From Trichobilharzia regenti (Eukaryota > Platyhelminthes > Trematoda > Strigeidida > Schistosomatidae): a stretch of DNA of 64,000 bases. This document shows positions 1 through 11,999 of the stretch, in pieces. A model generated the notes under the pieces. The model made no database searches. It saw only the letters and a list, made by a program, of their open reading frames with translations, and was not told where the DNA came from. The position numbers were made by a program, and so were the translations under genes. The number at the start of each line of letters is the position of its first letter. Within the stretch, counting starts at the first letter, position 1. The stretch covers positions 42,939,459 to 43,003,458 of the forward strand of contig OX235265.1 in NCBI GenBank assembly GCA_944472135.2, given 5' to 3'.

Positions 1-1374
1 AGCAGCTTTGGAGAGTTAATCAATGTTAGATGAGCGGGACGAGGTAGTCGGAAAATGGAGATGGCTCCAGAAGCGCCAGGGGCCATCTGAGATGACAGCC
101 ATCTCCATTGTTGTACGTCGTGCATGTGTTTTTCACAAGCAGTGCCGGTTTCCAGCTCCGGAACACCGTGTACCACCATAGAGGTGGAAGGCATCAGTTC
201 CGGTGACTCCCTCGCCATATTTCTGACGGCCCATGGTCTATCTTGCCGCGCTCTTATGTTAGAACTTCTGTCCAGGGCTAGTACCTGAGCCATTAACAGT
301 ACTTTTTCGGCCTCTTCGGCAGAGTCCAGTGTAACCCGTAATGGGGGTGGCTTACCCTGAGGCGTGTGGACACCCCTGTACAGTCTGCACAGTTTTGCTG
401 AACTAATGTTCAGACCTAGTTTGCCGCACAGGTTGGACCACTGTTCCTGATCAAACAGGGCCCGTTGTTCGAGCAAGCTATCCGTGCTCACAGGTACGTT
501 AAAGAGGATGAGAGAGTTAGACCGACTACCCTCAGACTTAGGTTTTGCCTTCGGCTTCTTGCAGTCCTTTGCATCATTAGCAACATTAGGCTTCGTCGGT
601 ACCTGGACAGCCTTTTTTGTGTTGCCAGGCTTGCTAGTGGATGCAAGTGGTGCCTTTGTAATTTTGCCCTCCCTGATGTGGATGGAACCTTGCTAATCTT
701 CACCTTGTGAGAATTGGCATTTCCAGTCAGTAGGGCTGGTGTGTCCTTCTTTAAGTCTTTGACCAGTTTCGGCAGTGCGAGTTTAGCAGGGGGGAGCTGC
801 ATGATACTGTGTTGGGGCACAAGAGCATGTTATTTCTGCTATCCGCAGACACGCTTTGTGGGACTATGCCAGGGCGACAAAGTGGACACACGTACCAAAA
901 CCATGGGCATGGGTTATTTCTCATAAACTCATAGTATGCTTTCGGTACTTCTTTGTCACAACGGCAGTGCACCCATCGTTTGCAAAAATTACATTCAAAC
1001 GCTGAATCAGTTTTAGAAACTGTGATGCTGCACGCCTGGCATTCATCCCCTTTCCTTGATGACGCCTTCGAGGTCTTATGACGTCTTGAACGTTTCCTTT
1101 TAGGCTTGATGTGTTTCACACACTGGCCTACAGTTGATGCAGGTGTAGAATTCTGTCCTTGTGGTATTGCCTGTGCCGTTTCAGTACTAGACTGTGGCAA
1201 TGCAGGCGTTGTATCAGGGCAGACTAAAGCTACACGAGTCTTTAGGATCGGTATGCGGGAAGGGGTTGAAATCCCTGGATTTTTTCCTTCCCTGGCTGAA
1301 GCCCTTGTGACTACAGAGTACGGTATTCTAGTGGCTTTTTTAAGGCTGCTTTCAACAACCATATTAACAATCAC
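1..1374 (-). pseudogene. CR1-type retrotransposon ORF1 (PHD finger + RRM-like), decayed, runs off the left edge
   Basis: On the minus strand an ATG at 1374 opens a frame that reads to 751. It encodes a basic stretch followed by a PHD-type Cys/His cluster (CQAC...CNFC...WVHCRC...CPLC, about residues 112-165). PHD-like fingers in ORF1 are known for CR1-clade non-LTR retrotransposons. Downstream, the coding sense continues in a second frame (about 820-660) and then a third (about 660-1). That third frame encodes a block SLILFNVP...LCGKLGL...PLRVTLDSAEEAEKVL, typical of the RRM-like nucleic-acid-binding part of ORF1p. So there are two frameshifts and the protein is broken. The likely product was an RNA-binding chaperone of the retrotransposon RNP. 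The ORF2 that should follow lies outside the window. The exact CR1 family is not determined. Confidence 0.7.
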
Positions 1375-1737
1375 TATAAATTATGCTATGTACGTCTAAG
1401 AGAGCAACAGTTTCTAACCAAAAGAGCAAGAATAAGACTGAAAAAGTGTAAGGCAAGGAAAAGAAAAGGTTTTCGACTTTACCTAGTACTTTCTGAATGA
1501 TCGGCTTCACGGCAATCACGTGGTAGACCAACAAGTCTTGTTTCTCTGAACGAGTGAGGAAGATGCTGCTACAAAAGTAGCACCTGAAGCTTTGGCAGTA
1601 GTTCGAGACAGCTGGACTTACCACACAGAGATTTACTATGTAAGTAATGGTTGAATTAAATTCACCGGCTAGGAAGATCAGGTTTCCCAAACGGATAATT
1701 CACAGAATTGGTATTTTCCGGTTGGAGAGGAAAAAGC
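1375..1737. other. Short region upstream of the ORF1 remnant, no gene recognised
   Basis: Between the start of the ORF1 remnant and the palindrome boundary. It may be the 5' untranslated part of the minus-strand CR1 element. A 108-codon minus-strand frame (1364-1690) has no recognisable domain and a hydrophobic, non-coding-like composition. Confidence 0.4.
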
Positions 1738-2789
1738 CTCATGATGAAATCCTGTAACACGGAAGTCTGTTTTACCTATTGACATTGAAGCAACCAAGTT
1801 GTATCGTTATTCTTCACAAAACGCAACTTACAAAACCTCATTTGAAGTTTCCCATAATAAACAAGTAAAAATAGAATTTTAAAATCAGCTGATTTGCACA
1901 CAAGCTATGCACACACACCGAGAACTACAGTGGCGATTCGCATAATTTGCATAAAATTACGCAAAATGTGAATAGTGTGAACCATCATGAAAGTAATTCA
2001 GAGTATGTCCCGTTCAAAAACACAAAGCATAACCCACGAGGGGAATGTATGCATTGAATCAAATATGCTCAAGTAATAAGCAAGAGTTCAGTATCACATA
2101 ATTAACGTGGCATAAGATTATTAGTATACTAGATAATATGCTAGCAAAGATTAACATATCATCGTTATTATAAAAACACAACCTTGGTTAACTATGGGCA
2201 CCAAGAGATGTGCCACACGAAATCTCATAGTGTGTGCGAGGGTCAGTATACTGCCTACATGCCCGGACCGAAGTAGGTGGCTGTTTTAAGGGATCATCCC
2301 CGAACTTTGACTTGAAGTCTGATCCACGACACAGTGGAGCAGCATCAAAAACTACGTTCTTACGGTCTACAGTGGCCAAAACAGATGTGCAGGCGATTTT
2401 ATGCTTTGCGATACTGGAGCCCATGTACATCATAGGTTCGGAATCATGGTTTTCCAGCTTCCCTAGGTAGACCACTATGTACACCGGCCCGGATGTAAGC
2501 GCCAGAAGTTCAGATTCACCCTTTTGATTTTTTGAGGAAGCGGGAGGATTGACAACACGACCGAGACTCTAGAAGTTAGCTAACCCTATCAAAACAAAGC
2601 CACAGTACACTCACCTTCATAAAATTTCATCCTGGACAACATTTCTTTTTCGAAAAGATTTGGAACAAGTTTGTAAACAATAGCCTGCAAAGCACGATCA
2701 GGACGAATAGCATAGTGTCGTTTGGTTTTGTGTAGAAGTGTTTCACAAATTGGACATGTCGTTTAATGCTGAAGATACGTTAAAATGCA

Positions 2790-3148
2790 TCTCAATGTAG
2801 TTGAAGATTGAAAGATCAATTCATGGTTGTTTGCTCAAACCCAACTTCCCCAATTTTCGCGGAGGCATCGATCAGCAGGTCATCGTCTCATCGGTCGCTG
2901 ATCAGTAAGGAGTCAGGAGAAAACCGTCAGAAGTAATATTGTGATTTATTATTGTAATATTTGTTCATAGACCTTAGTTGTAATATTGGTTATATGTTGG
3001 TGTTATAAAAAATAATTCTCGAATCGCCAAACTGCGTTCTGGCTTTTGCGTCCGCTTGTACTAAGCGTTTCTGAGAAGCTTCGAGGGACAGCGTGAGTCC
3101 CAGCGTAGCAATAGCTGGGCATTAACGGTTTACGAGACGTGACTGACA
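2790..3148 (+). repeat. 5' LTR of the element at 2790-6450
   Basis: 359 bp, ending ...gtgactgaca. The same LTR family recurs at 6092, 19884, 22879, 26474, 40194, 52221 and 56520. The sequence after it enters gag at codon ~57, so the leader and gag start have been deleted in this copy. Confidence 0.88.
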
Positions 3149-4789
3149 CACGGTGTTTCGACGGAAACCCAGCTGATTATTTACAGTTTGTAAAGGAGTT
3201 TGAGATCATGCTGAGTAGTATTTTTATTAAGTGATGAATTGAAATTGATGTATTTGATGAGGTACTGCACTGGAGATGCTTCAAGAGCTATACAGTGCTG
3301 TAAGCTCATGTCCCCTACTGAGGGATACTCTGAGGCCAGAAATATACTACGTCAAAGGTTTGGAAGAACTTCGATGATTGTAGAGAAATTATTCGAGGCT
3401 GTTAAGGGTGATGCTGTTCAATCACAAGATGACTCCAAGGCACTCTCTGAGTTTTTGTTTAGTCTGTCGACTTACAAGAATGCATTGGTTTCGACGAATT
3501 GCATGAGTGACCTCAACTCGAGTTTTATACTAGAAGTAATAGCAAGACGCCTACCTACTCGACTGCAAAGGAAGTGGGTGAAGATAAGCTCCCGTACAGA
3601 CGATGAAGGTATCGAACCGAAGTTCGACGATATCCTGTAACTGGTAAAAGATAGCGTCAATCTATCTATGAGCAAGTTTGCCAGTCTATTGCTTCTCACC
3701 CCTAGAATAGAGCAGTCTGAGAGCAAAATGCAATCATTGATGACGAAAGGGTCTCCGAGAGGTGGATACCGAGAAGGCTCTATGGTGTCTAGTAATGCAT
3801 ATGCATTACTTAGTGAGTGTAACAGGTTTCGTAGTACATCGTCAACAGATAGGTTACAAGATGCAAGACAAACACGGTTGTGTTTTACACGTTTGCATGT
3901 AGTGCATAAAAAAGTGAACTATAAACCTGTGATCAAGTTCAGTGATAAGCTTAAAGTAAACTCCAGGCCTGACTCCGAATTGTATGACGACAAGAGTGCG
4001 GTCAAGGTGTCTGTAGTTGCAACTGGTAAGCCATTGTTGAATAGAGTGTCACAGAATAGAGTTGCTGCTTCAGAGTGCAGTTCTGACTCCACAACTTTAC
4101 AAGGTGTTACTAGTCAGAGTGAAGGTATAAAACCTTTTAGGATTTGTGAGGAAGAACCCAAATCACCTACTGCTGTTGATAAAGGTTTTGAAAATGATGG
4201 AGTCGACCAGATAGATGACGGTAAATTGAATATTTGTGATAATGATCATGATAGTGCACATTTGTCTTTGGTTGATCATGATGAGATAAGGGGAATGCCT
4301 ACTACTGCTGAGTTGAATAAAGGTTCTGTACAACTACAACGTGAAGTAGAATTAAATGGAGATGCAGTTGCAGAGGGTATGGATACTTGTGAGACCGTCA
4401 GTGTGATTGATCAGCGAGTAGCCCACCTATCATCAGATGATAGTGCTAAACGCGAACTAAAAGTAAAAGACAGCAGTGGTGGTAATCTTGCAGTTAGAGA
4501 ATTTTCTGAAAGCCGAACAACAACAGCTTCTGATGCACCGCTACGTTCATCAACTGATATCAATCAGTTGTCGTTTGTGTTGTCATCCACAATGAGAAGG
4601 ACGCTTATCAACTCGAGTACCTTGTGCAATGACTTTGATAGTATTGGTGCATTTGAAAGGACGAAAGTCAATGGCCAGTTTAGTGAGGATCAGCCAGGTG
4701 TGTACGAGAGGGTAATTCTTAAACCGGCTTGTACGAATAAAAGCCTTTCAAGTTACTATTTGAATGTGATTATCTTTGGTGTAAATTAA
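3149..4789 (+). pseudogene. Bel/Pao-like gag, 5'-deleted and disrupted
   Basis: Homologous to the 601-codon gag at 23374. It starts directly after the LTR at the RCFDGNPADY motif, so about 56 N-terminal residues are missing. A frameshift lies near 3215-3235 (SSIF versus SSFLL). The in-frame reading 3239-3640 ends at a TAA that replaces a lysine codon of the ILKLVKD motif, and the same frame continues to 4789, where the C-terminus SYYLNVIIFGVN is intact. The family core (DUF1759-like Bel/Pao gag) is recognisable from MYLMRYCTGDA onward. The zinc-knuckle region is also degenerate here (CFTRLHVVH...NY). Confidence 0.85.
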
Positions 4790-6091
4790 CCTGTAGCCAA
4801 GCTTGGTCGGTCACATACGTCGTATGTTTGCTAGTCATCCACATTCCACGATACAATGAAATGGGCGTGTCACCGTTCAGATTTGAGGATATAGCTGATA
4901 GAAGGGAGTCAGCAAATGAACTCTGTGACGATTTTCCAACCTAGGGCGTCAACCTAAGATGGGTTGTAGGCGTACTGCTGTAAGTCCTACAATTCTTCAA
5001 AGGGTAGCGCATCAACAAGCAGCCCAACGTGCTTGGTGTGTGATTTTGTACACATGTTCATGTTGCATATGCTGGATTGATATCATCTTTCATCTGTCTG
5101 TTGATAATTTTTGTTTGTGTACGGACGTCTTCCACTTGTGTTATCAACCTGAGAAGGAATGTAGGCGTACTGCTGTAAGTCCTACAGTTCTTCAAGGGTA
5201 GTTCATCAAGGCAGAAACCACAACATTTGATGTCTTGATTGTACATATGTTTGTGTTAAATAATTGAGTGGGTTTCAAATAATGTAATTGTTCGTTAATC
5301 TCGTTTGTGTCCCGACATTCTTCAACCTACAATCGTCAACCTGAGAAGGGTTGCAGGCGTACTGATGTAAGTCCTGCGATTCTTCACAGGAATTCCATCA
5401 AGACATGATCTGCGAGGTTATGTGTACTGTTTGTATATACGTGTGGTGTGTCATATCAATTGGTGATTTTGGATTCATTGTGTTTACTCGTTGTTTTCGT
5501 ACCTTGTTGTTATTGCATAATTTTGTTAAAATTTTCGTTGTGCTTACTTCTGAAGTTGATTCTAGTCTTCTGCATTCGTGAGTGAATTGATTGATGTTAA
5601 AGACAGCAGATGGGTCGTATACGCCGGGGAGGCTATTGCTGAGAATGATATGCATACGGAGATAATTGTTAGCTGCGGTCCCACACACCGGCGAGAAAGA
5701 GTGTAAACGACTGAGGCTCGCATACGTCACCGTTACTAGAACTGAGGCAGAATGAGTGACAAGCGATTGCAGTGGTAATTGGTAGTGAGCAGATAAGAGG
5801 ATGTTCGAAGAGTATCATGAGGTGCTGCTATGGTCACGTTTCATTCTGCAGGAGTCATTCTAGCAAGTGGCGATTGTGTTGCAAGATGTCAGGAGGTTAC
5901 CTTTGACTGGAAGGCGCAGGTCGTCATCGATGTGTGAGATTGTGCTGTGAGTATGCCTGTGGTGTGTTGGCTTTTCTGTTTGTTTTCCATTTCAGCTTTG
6001 TCCGTGTGACCGAGGTTCTCGCAATGGCATCCAAGTCAACGTGTATTGGTCGTGATGGAAAAAAGGAATGGATCCGTTTTTTGCCGGGGAG
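4790..6091 (+). other. 3' non-coding internal region of the gag-only element
   Basis: About 1.3 kb between the gag stop and the 3' LTR with no credible ORF. In autonomous Bel/Pao elements pol would occupy this position. It contains three ~190-bp diverged repeats carrying hairpins (see 4964-5378) and ends in the polypurine tract. Equivalent copies are 20243-21536 (inverted) and 25180-26473, with partial copies at 40858-41340 and 51726-52220. Confidence 0.75.
4964..5378 (+). repeat. Three-copy structured hairpin repeat in the element's 3' region
   Basis: Hairpins at 4964-4992, 5160-5186 and 5352-5378, spaced about 195 and 192 bp, each preceded by caacct(a/g)aga and followed by ttcttca. The outer stem is TTGTAGG/CCTACAA in copy 1 and TTGCAGG/CCTGCGA in copy 3. 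The T-A pair has become C-G on both sides, which suggests selection for RNA pairing. An inner TAC...GTA stem with a four-base loop is kept in all three. Confidence 0.7.
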
Positions 6092-6602
<511 letters not shown>

Positions 6603-7129
6603 CTAATTCGAAGGAATGTGTCCATGGATTTATCAATTCATCAAAGATTTTTCAAGGAACATTGGTTACTGACAGAAGTAACAAAAACGGCTGAAATCTC
6701 ATCAAAAGTGATGCAACTACGACCTGCGAATTAGAAAACAAATGTAAGACAAGGAATGTGAGAGGATGAAATGCAAGTAGACTATTGGCCACATTAATGT
6801 GAAAAAAAATTGTGATATTACCTAGGTATCCAGAAGTAAAGCTCAATATATGTCCACTACTTATCAGTTATAGAACACAAATGCTCAAGTTATTGATCAA
6901 ATCTCCGGACCATACCAAAACGACAACTGAACTAGGTTGTGTGAACAATCCTGCTAAAAAGATTATCACACGACTATTATCACGGCATACATAACAAAAC
7001 ACGCATCAACAAAAGCATTATTAAGCTACCAGTTAAGGAATACTAACCCGAACCCCTGGATGCAGGATTAATATGAAATAACGAATTACAATTAATATTA
7101 CAACATCAGTATACTGTTAAAACTAGAGC

Positions 7130-9076
7130 CGGAGTCAGCACAACCTAAGAAAATTTTCTCGTACATGAACTTCAGGAATAAGATATCTAGTGGAGTCCCA
7201 TACCTGACTATTCACAATGACAATCAAAACAGACAAAGAAAAATCAGAAACAGTGGCAGACTACTTCTCCCAAGTCTTTACACAGGAGTCATCACTCCCT
7301 ATAGGATCAACTCTGGTTGCATCAGAGGAATACGGGATATTTTTTTATTTATTTTTTTTATTTTTTTATTTTTGATTTACAGCTTGATTCCACACTGTAT
7401 TTTCGGTACAAGTATGGAATTTTCAGCATGGATATCGGTAGCCCAAATTTTGCAGGCCGACCATAGATATCAGATGTGCGTCGGTGCGGGCTCGAACCCC
7501 GGACCATGTGCATGGTCGGCGAGAGAACTAACCACTGTGCCACCGACATCGACTAAAACATCGTACTCAACTGCCTAACGAAACTAGATGCAGGGAAATC
7601 AATGGGTCTTGATAATCTTCAGCTAAGGCTTCTCAAGGAGCTATCAGCTCACATAGCCGGCCCATTGACCACGATCTTCAGGCCATCTCTCCTAAATGGA
7701 GTGTTACCACGTGACTAGAAAGACGCCATATTAATATCACCCACAAAGTAGGATCAAGACAGCCCTACAAGTTACAGGCCTATTAGCCTCACCAGCACTT
7801 TAATCAAGACACTGGAAAGAATCATTAAGAAAAGTGTCATGGCATATCTGGAAAACAACAAAATGTTATCCAGATCACAGCACGGCTCCCGAAGAAACCT
7901 CTCATATCTGTCAAATATCCTCACTACAAGAGAAAGCTGGGTCAAATCAAGAGACAACAGAAGACCCGTTGACGTCGTCTTCATAGACTTCAGAAAAGCC
8001 TTTGATAAAGCTCCTCACAAAAGACTACTCATAAAGTTGGAAAGTCCTGGTATCAAAAGCAGATTACTAAACTGGCTCAGGGAATTCCTCATAAATAGGA
8101 GGCATAGGGTCGGGACCAACCCGAAACTCTCCACCTGGACAGCAGTGCACAGCGGAGTACCACAAGGCACGGTACTCGGACCTCTCCTATTTATTTTGTA
8201 TATCAACGAGTTATCTCTGCCCACCCATTCCCATGTGGTCCTATACGCAGATGACTTAAAAACCTGGGGATAGCTGAAGGGCGGCAGTGATACACTCAAG
8301 TTGCAAGGAGACCTCAATAAATTGTCACATTGGTTCAGAGGATGCTTCCGATCAATACAGAGAAATATGCAACCATGCGCATCGGACACAAGTATCAGAC
8401 TCTGCGGACTAGAGTGAACAAAACTCTCACCGGTTCAGACTCACTTTGATTTAAGTGTCATACTTAGCAACGATTTAAAAACTACAGCGCACTGTCGCGC
8501 GGTGGCTGCACGTAGTTTTAGATCTTTATGGGCGATTTTCAGGGCCTTTTCTAGAAACACCAGAGATATGTTCGCCTCCTTATATACATCTCTGGTGAGG
8601 TCAAGACTAGAAAACTGTATCCAGGCAGCCAGTCCTTATCTTAAAGGGGACTCACACATTCTAGAAAGGGTTCAAAGGAAGACAACACGTATGGTTCTCG
8701 GCATGACTAACTTACCACACAAGTAACAACTAGACAGTTGAAATCTCTTCTCCCTGTCATAACGTAGGCAGAGAGGAGATTTAATCACAACGTTTAAAAT
8801 TTTAAATAATCACTACGGACCTGACCTATTCTCTCTTTTCCTTCCCAACAGGTCGGAACACCTCGGAGGACATAGTAGGAGAGTTCAAAAGCCAAGAAGA
8901 AATCATACTGCTGTTGAGCACTGGTTTTCACACAGAGTCATAAAATCTTGGAACCGACTGCCAGAAGAAGTACTGTCTGCAACCTCAACTGATTCATTTA
9001 GAAGGGTTTGGACAACCACAGCCTCAGCCAATAAATCTGAAATCTATGAGTTCATTAGAAATGGATGCATCTAGGT
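7130..9076 (+). pseudogene. CR1/jockey-type reverse transcriptase fragment (left copy)
   Basis: 5'-truncated ORF2. Recognisable motifs in order are SYRPISLTSTLIKTLE (~7775), VDVVFIDFRKAFDKAPHK (RT motif A, ~7970-8025), SGVPQGTVLGPLLFILYINEL (motif B, written here as the family hallmark SGVPQG...LGPLLF, ~8150-8210), YADDLKTW (motif C with both catalytic Asp, ~8245), and a C-terminal FSHRVIKSWNRLPEEV block (~8930-8970) ending at a stop near 9074. Several stops and frame changes (about 7720, 7750, 8272, 8725) and a SINE inside make it non-functional. The inverted twin is at 58910-60660. Confidence 0.8.
7339..7545 (-). mobile_element. tRNA-derived SINE inserted in the left arm only
   Basis: Read on the minus strand, it starts near 7545 with a pol III A-box-like TGGCACAGTGG (about 7532-7542). 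A B box follows, GGGTTCGAGCCC (about 7489-7500). It ends at 7339 in an A-rich tail of the (AAAATAAA)n type, seen on the plus strand as a long T/A tract. The corresponding place in the right arm (~60440-60465) lacks it and has a short gattccgtt instead. The internal RNA polymerase III promoter and A-rich tail are typical of SINEs, which rely on LINE reverse transcriptase. Confidence 0.72.
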
Positions 9077-9596
9077 CATCAACAGTCTCCAGTTATTAGG
9101 CCTTAGAGTCTTGAAGACCTCAACCGATTAATCCCCCCCTTCTCAAGTGGCTCAAACCAATAGTCGAAAGCCTCATGGACTGACACCGTATTTTGGCTTG
9201 ACCGACCCGAACTGCTGTCTATTCCAATTGAGGACCAGATAGAATTGCTCAACAAGCTTTGCTGTGCACCACTTCCATCCCACAGACATAAAGAATGACG
9301 GAGAGGGCTGCTGCGCAGTAAACACATTGGCTTTGACAATTAGCTGGAAATGGCAATAACACCAGGAACGACTTGAGTCGGCAAATTCTAGAAGAGCCTT
9401 CTTACACACCGGATACTGCAGGATCATCTTTCATTTGACAGCGACGAATTGCATAATGAGCATACTAGGATTTCTATCTCTTCGCTTACATAAGACTACT
9501 GAACCCACAAATTTAAATACTAAATTAGTCAAGCTGGTCGCCATATGATTATCACAGGAAGATTTGTATCCCTTTTTATATACTAGGACAATCAAT
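9077..9596. other. Non-coding part of the left palindrome arm
   Basis: Mirrors 58390-58909. No domain is recognisable; the short frames on both strands are identical in the two arms and look like chance ORFs. Confidence 0.4.
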
Positions 9597-11367
9597 CGTC
9601 CCTTCTCAATAGAATTGAAGTGTTGAGAAATATAGGCCTCAGAAACAAAGAAATGCAGTCCATTCATGCACTGCATAACCCAGGAGAAATAGCCAAACTT
9701 TTTAAAAGTAGGTTGACGAACTTCAAAACACCCTATCCGAAAATAATATACTTAGACGGCATTGCTTACGAAAGTGATGAGGCGATATGTGAACTGTTTA
9801 GCAAGCATTTCGCCAGATTATACACCTTAGAGAACGATGAGGTCGTGGATTTCCCACGTAAAACAGACGAATGTTTAAGTGACATAATTTTCACCACACA
9901 TGAGATCGATAAAGCTGTCGCAAATCTTAAGCTTGGTAACACTACTGGTCCAGACGGTATATCTTCTGTTTTGCTGAAAAAAGGTGGTAATGACATGAGT
10001 TTACACTTACTCAAGTTATACTCAATTCCATTAAGCGATGGAACATACCCTAACTGCTGGAAGAAGTCTTATATTGTACCTACCCATAAATACGGGCCTA
10101 TAGCTGATATCAACAACTACCACCCCATCAACATCACGTCTGTAGTTTCACGTGTAATGGAAAAGATAGTTAAGACTCAAATCATTCAGTACTTGCTGTC
10201 AAATGACCCACTATCCCCATCCCAATACGGTTTCTTAAGTAGAAGGTCGTGCATAACTTGCCACTAAGATTATTTTGACTACATTACACAAAGCATTGAT
10301 AATGGGCGTTCGGTAACAACATTGTTCCTCGACGTTAGCAAGGCCTTCGATAAAGTCCCACATATCAGACTCCTAACAAAACTCCAATCCTACGGAATAA
10401 CCGGAAAGCTTCACAAATGGATAAGTTCTTTTCTCACAGAAAGACAGCAATTAGTCAAAATCAACCACCGGCTGTCTTCCTCAAAGCCGATAACCAGTGG
10501 TGTAATACAAGGTAGTGTTCTTGGCCCTATTCTATTCCTCTTATTTATAAATGACATAGTCTATGTAATCAAGTACGGCAAGCCATACCTTTTTGCAGGT
10601 GATCTCAAGATAGTATATGATTATGGGTACGGTGACATGAGCGTCGAAAGCAAGATCCAACAAGACTTAAATGATCTAGGCGATTGGAGCGAAAAGTGAC
10701 AACTGACTTTCAACCCAGACAAGTGCGGTATTACCCACCTTGGACGCCGGAAACCGATAATGTGCCTATATATGTACGGCAAGCTCCTCTCAAAACTGAA
10801 CACAGTCACAGATCTCGGGATAACATACTCAGATTTATCCTTTTCCGATCATGCAAACAAGGTTGTATCTGATTGTAAACGACTTACTGGCTTTGTACTG
10901 CGTAACTTCTACACCAAAGAAGCAAGATTAGCTATATATAGGACATGTATCCGTCCCAAACTTGAATATTGTGCTCTCTTATTTAGTAACCTCAGGTCTG
11001 TAGACAGAAAAAAATCGAAAGTGTCCAGAGATTCGTCACGAAACGCATAATAGGGTTCGACCAACAAGTGGAATATGTTGACAGGTGTGTACGTCTGAAA
11101 TTAGAGCCTCTGTGGTTAGGGAGAGTGAAGTGCAACTTATTTCTACTCCTCAAAGTCATTAGGAAACATTGCTACAGTAACTCATCCATAACGTGGGAAA
11201 ATATTAAATCATATCAGCTGCGAAACCACGACTACCTTGTCAAGGTGGCTACCCACAGAAAATCCATTAGGGCAAACTTTTTCACCATAAAATATTGCAC
11301 TCTTTGGAGCCAACTACCACCTGAAATAAGATGTTGTGAAAACCCTGATGGGTTCAAACGAGCCTAG
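9597..11367 (+). pseudogene. CR1-type reverse transcriptase, 5'-truncated and inactivated
   Basis: Reading in shifting frames: 9620-10267 (linker and RT start, with TGPDGISS and NNYHPINITSVVSRVMEK), 10322-10699 (motif A LDVSKAFDKVPHIRL, motif B SGVIQGSVLGPILF), 10760-11050 and 11068-11367 (thumb and C-terminal region). The catalytic motif C reads FAGD instead of FADD (near 10595), so the first aspartate is lost. Stops at 10267 and 10699 and later frame changes add to the damage. It is a different CR1 subfamily from the elements at 42-55 kb. Confidence 0.8.
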
Positions 11368-11999
11368 AAAGACACTTTAACATGTCCACCCTAGCTCGTC
11401 TAAAAGACCACAACTGTTGGCAGAACGGAAATTGAAGGCCAGTCCAGTCTTCAGTATAGTCACATACGTATATCTCGACTCTAATACTCACGCAGCGAAC
11501 GTTAACTAATTTATTGATTTCTATTCTCTATACTTTTCTCTTTAAAAATGTTCAACACGCGCGCTCTTCGACTACTGCGCTACATTTTGCTTATAAATAA
11601 AAAACTCTCGTTTCTGTAAAATTTTATGCCAAGAGTTTGTGGAAACTATCACAATTATTTAACTTTCGAACACTGAATCCAAGCATACAATCTTATTGAC
11701 AGATAATACATATAACTAACTATTTGGATTTGTGGAATTTTTAAACATTAACACATCTATAATTGTATATATTGTTGGATTTACATGTTCAAGTTGCTCC
11801 AAGTCAGTGAGTTTATGGTTGAGATATCATTTTAGTTAACTGTGCTGAACTATATTGCATGTTGTTTTATTGTATAGTTGTTGTCGCTTTTTGCCCTTTT
11901 TTCTGTGAACTGTTTCCTTTGTTGATGTTGTTCTCATTGTTTGTCCGTTATTTTCCGATTTTGAGGGGAGCAACCCAAAAAGTCGCTTCTCTCTAAACT
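11368..11999. other. Non-coding, probably the 3' tail of the CR1 fragment and the RTE leader
   Basis: AT-rich with no ORF of note. It probably holds the 3' UTR of the CR1 remnant and, near its right end, the 5' UTR of the RTE element; the border is not visible. Confidence 0.35.

Noticed and set aside
1364..1690. 108-codon minus-strand ORF near the left end
   Set aside because: No domain; probably the 5' UTR of the CR1 ORF1 remnant.
4430..4445. CTGATGA-like hammerhead core in gag (tatcatcagatgata)
   Set aside because: Part of a short palindrome in coding sequence with no second core segment nearby.
4959..5201. 80-codon ORF repeated at 21125-21367 and 25349-25591
   Set aside because: Lies across the hairpin repeats; identical only because the element is repeated; repeated peptide ends reflect the DNA repeat, not a protein.
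7339..7380. Poly-T tract as a transcription terminator
   Set aside because: Better explained as the A-rich tail of a minus-strand SINE with A and B boxes.
7485..7545. Functional tRNA gene
   Set aside because: B-box match only; no complete cloverleaf and it lies in a SINE with an A-rich tail.
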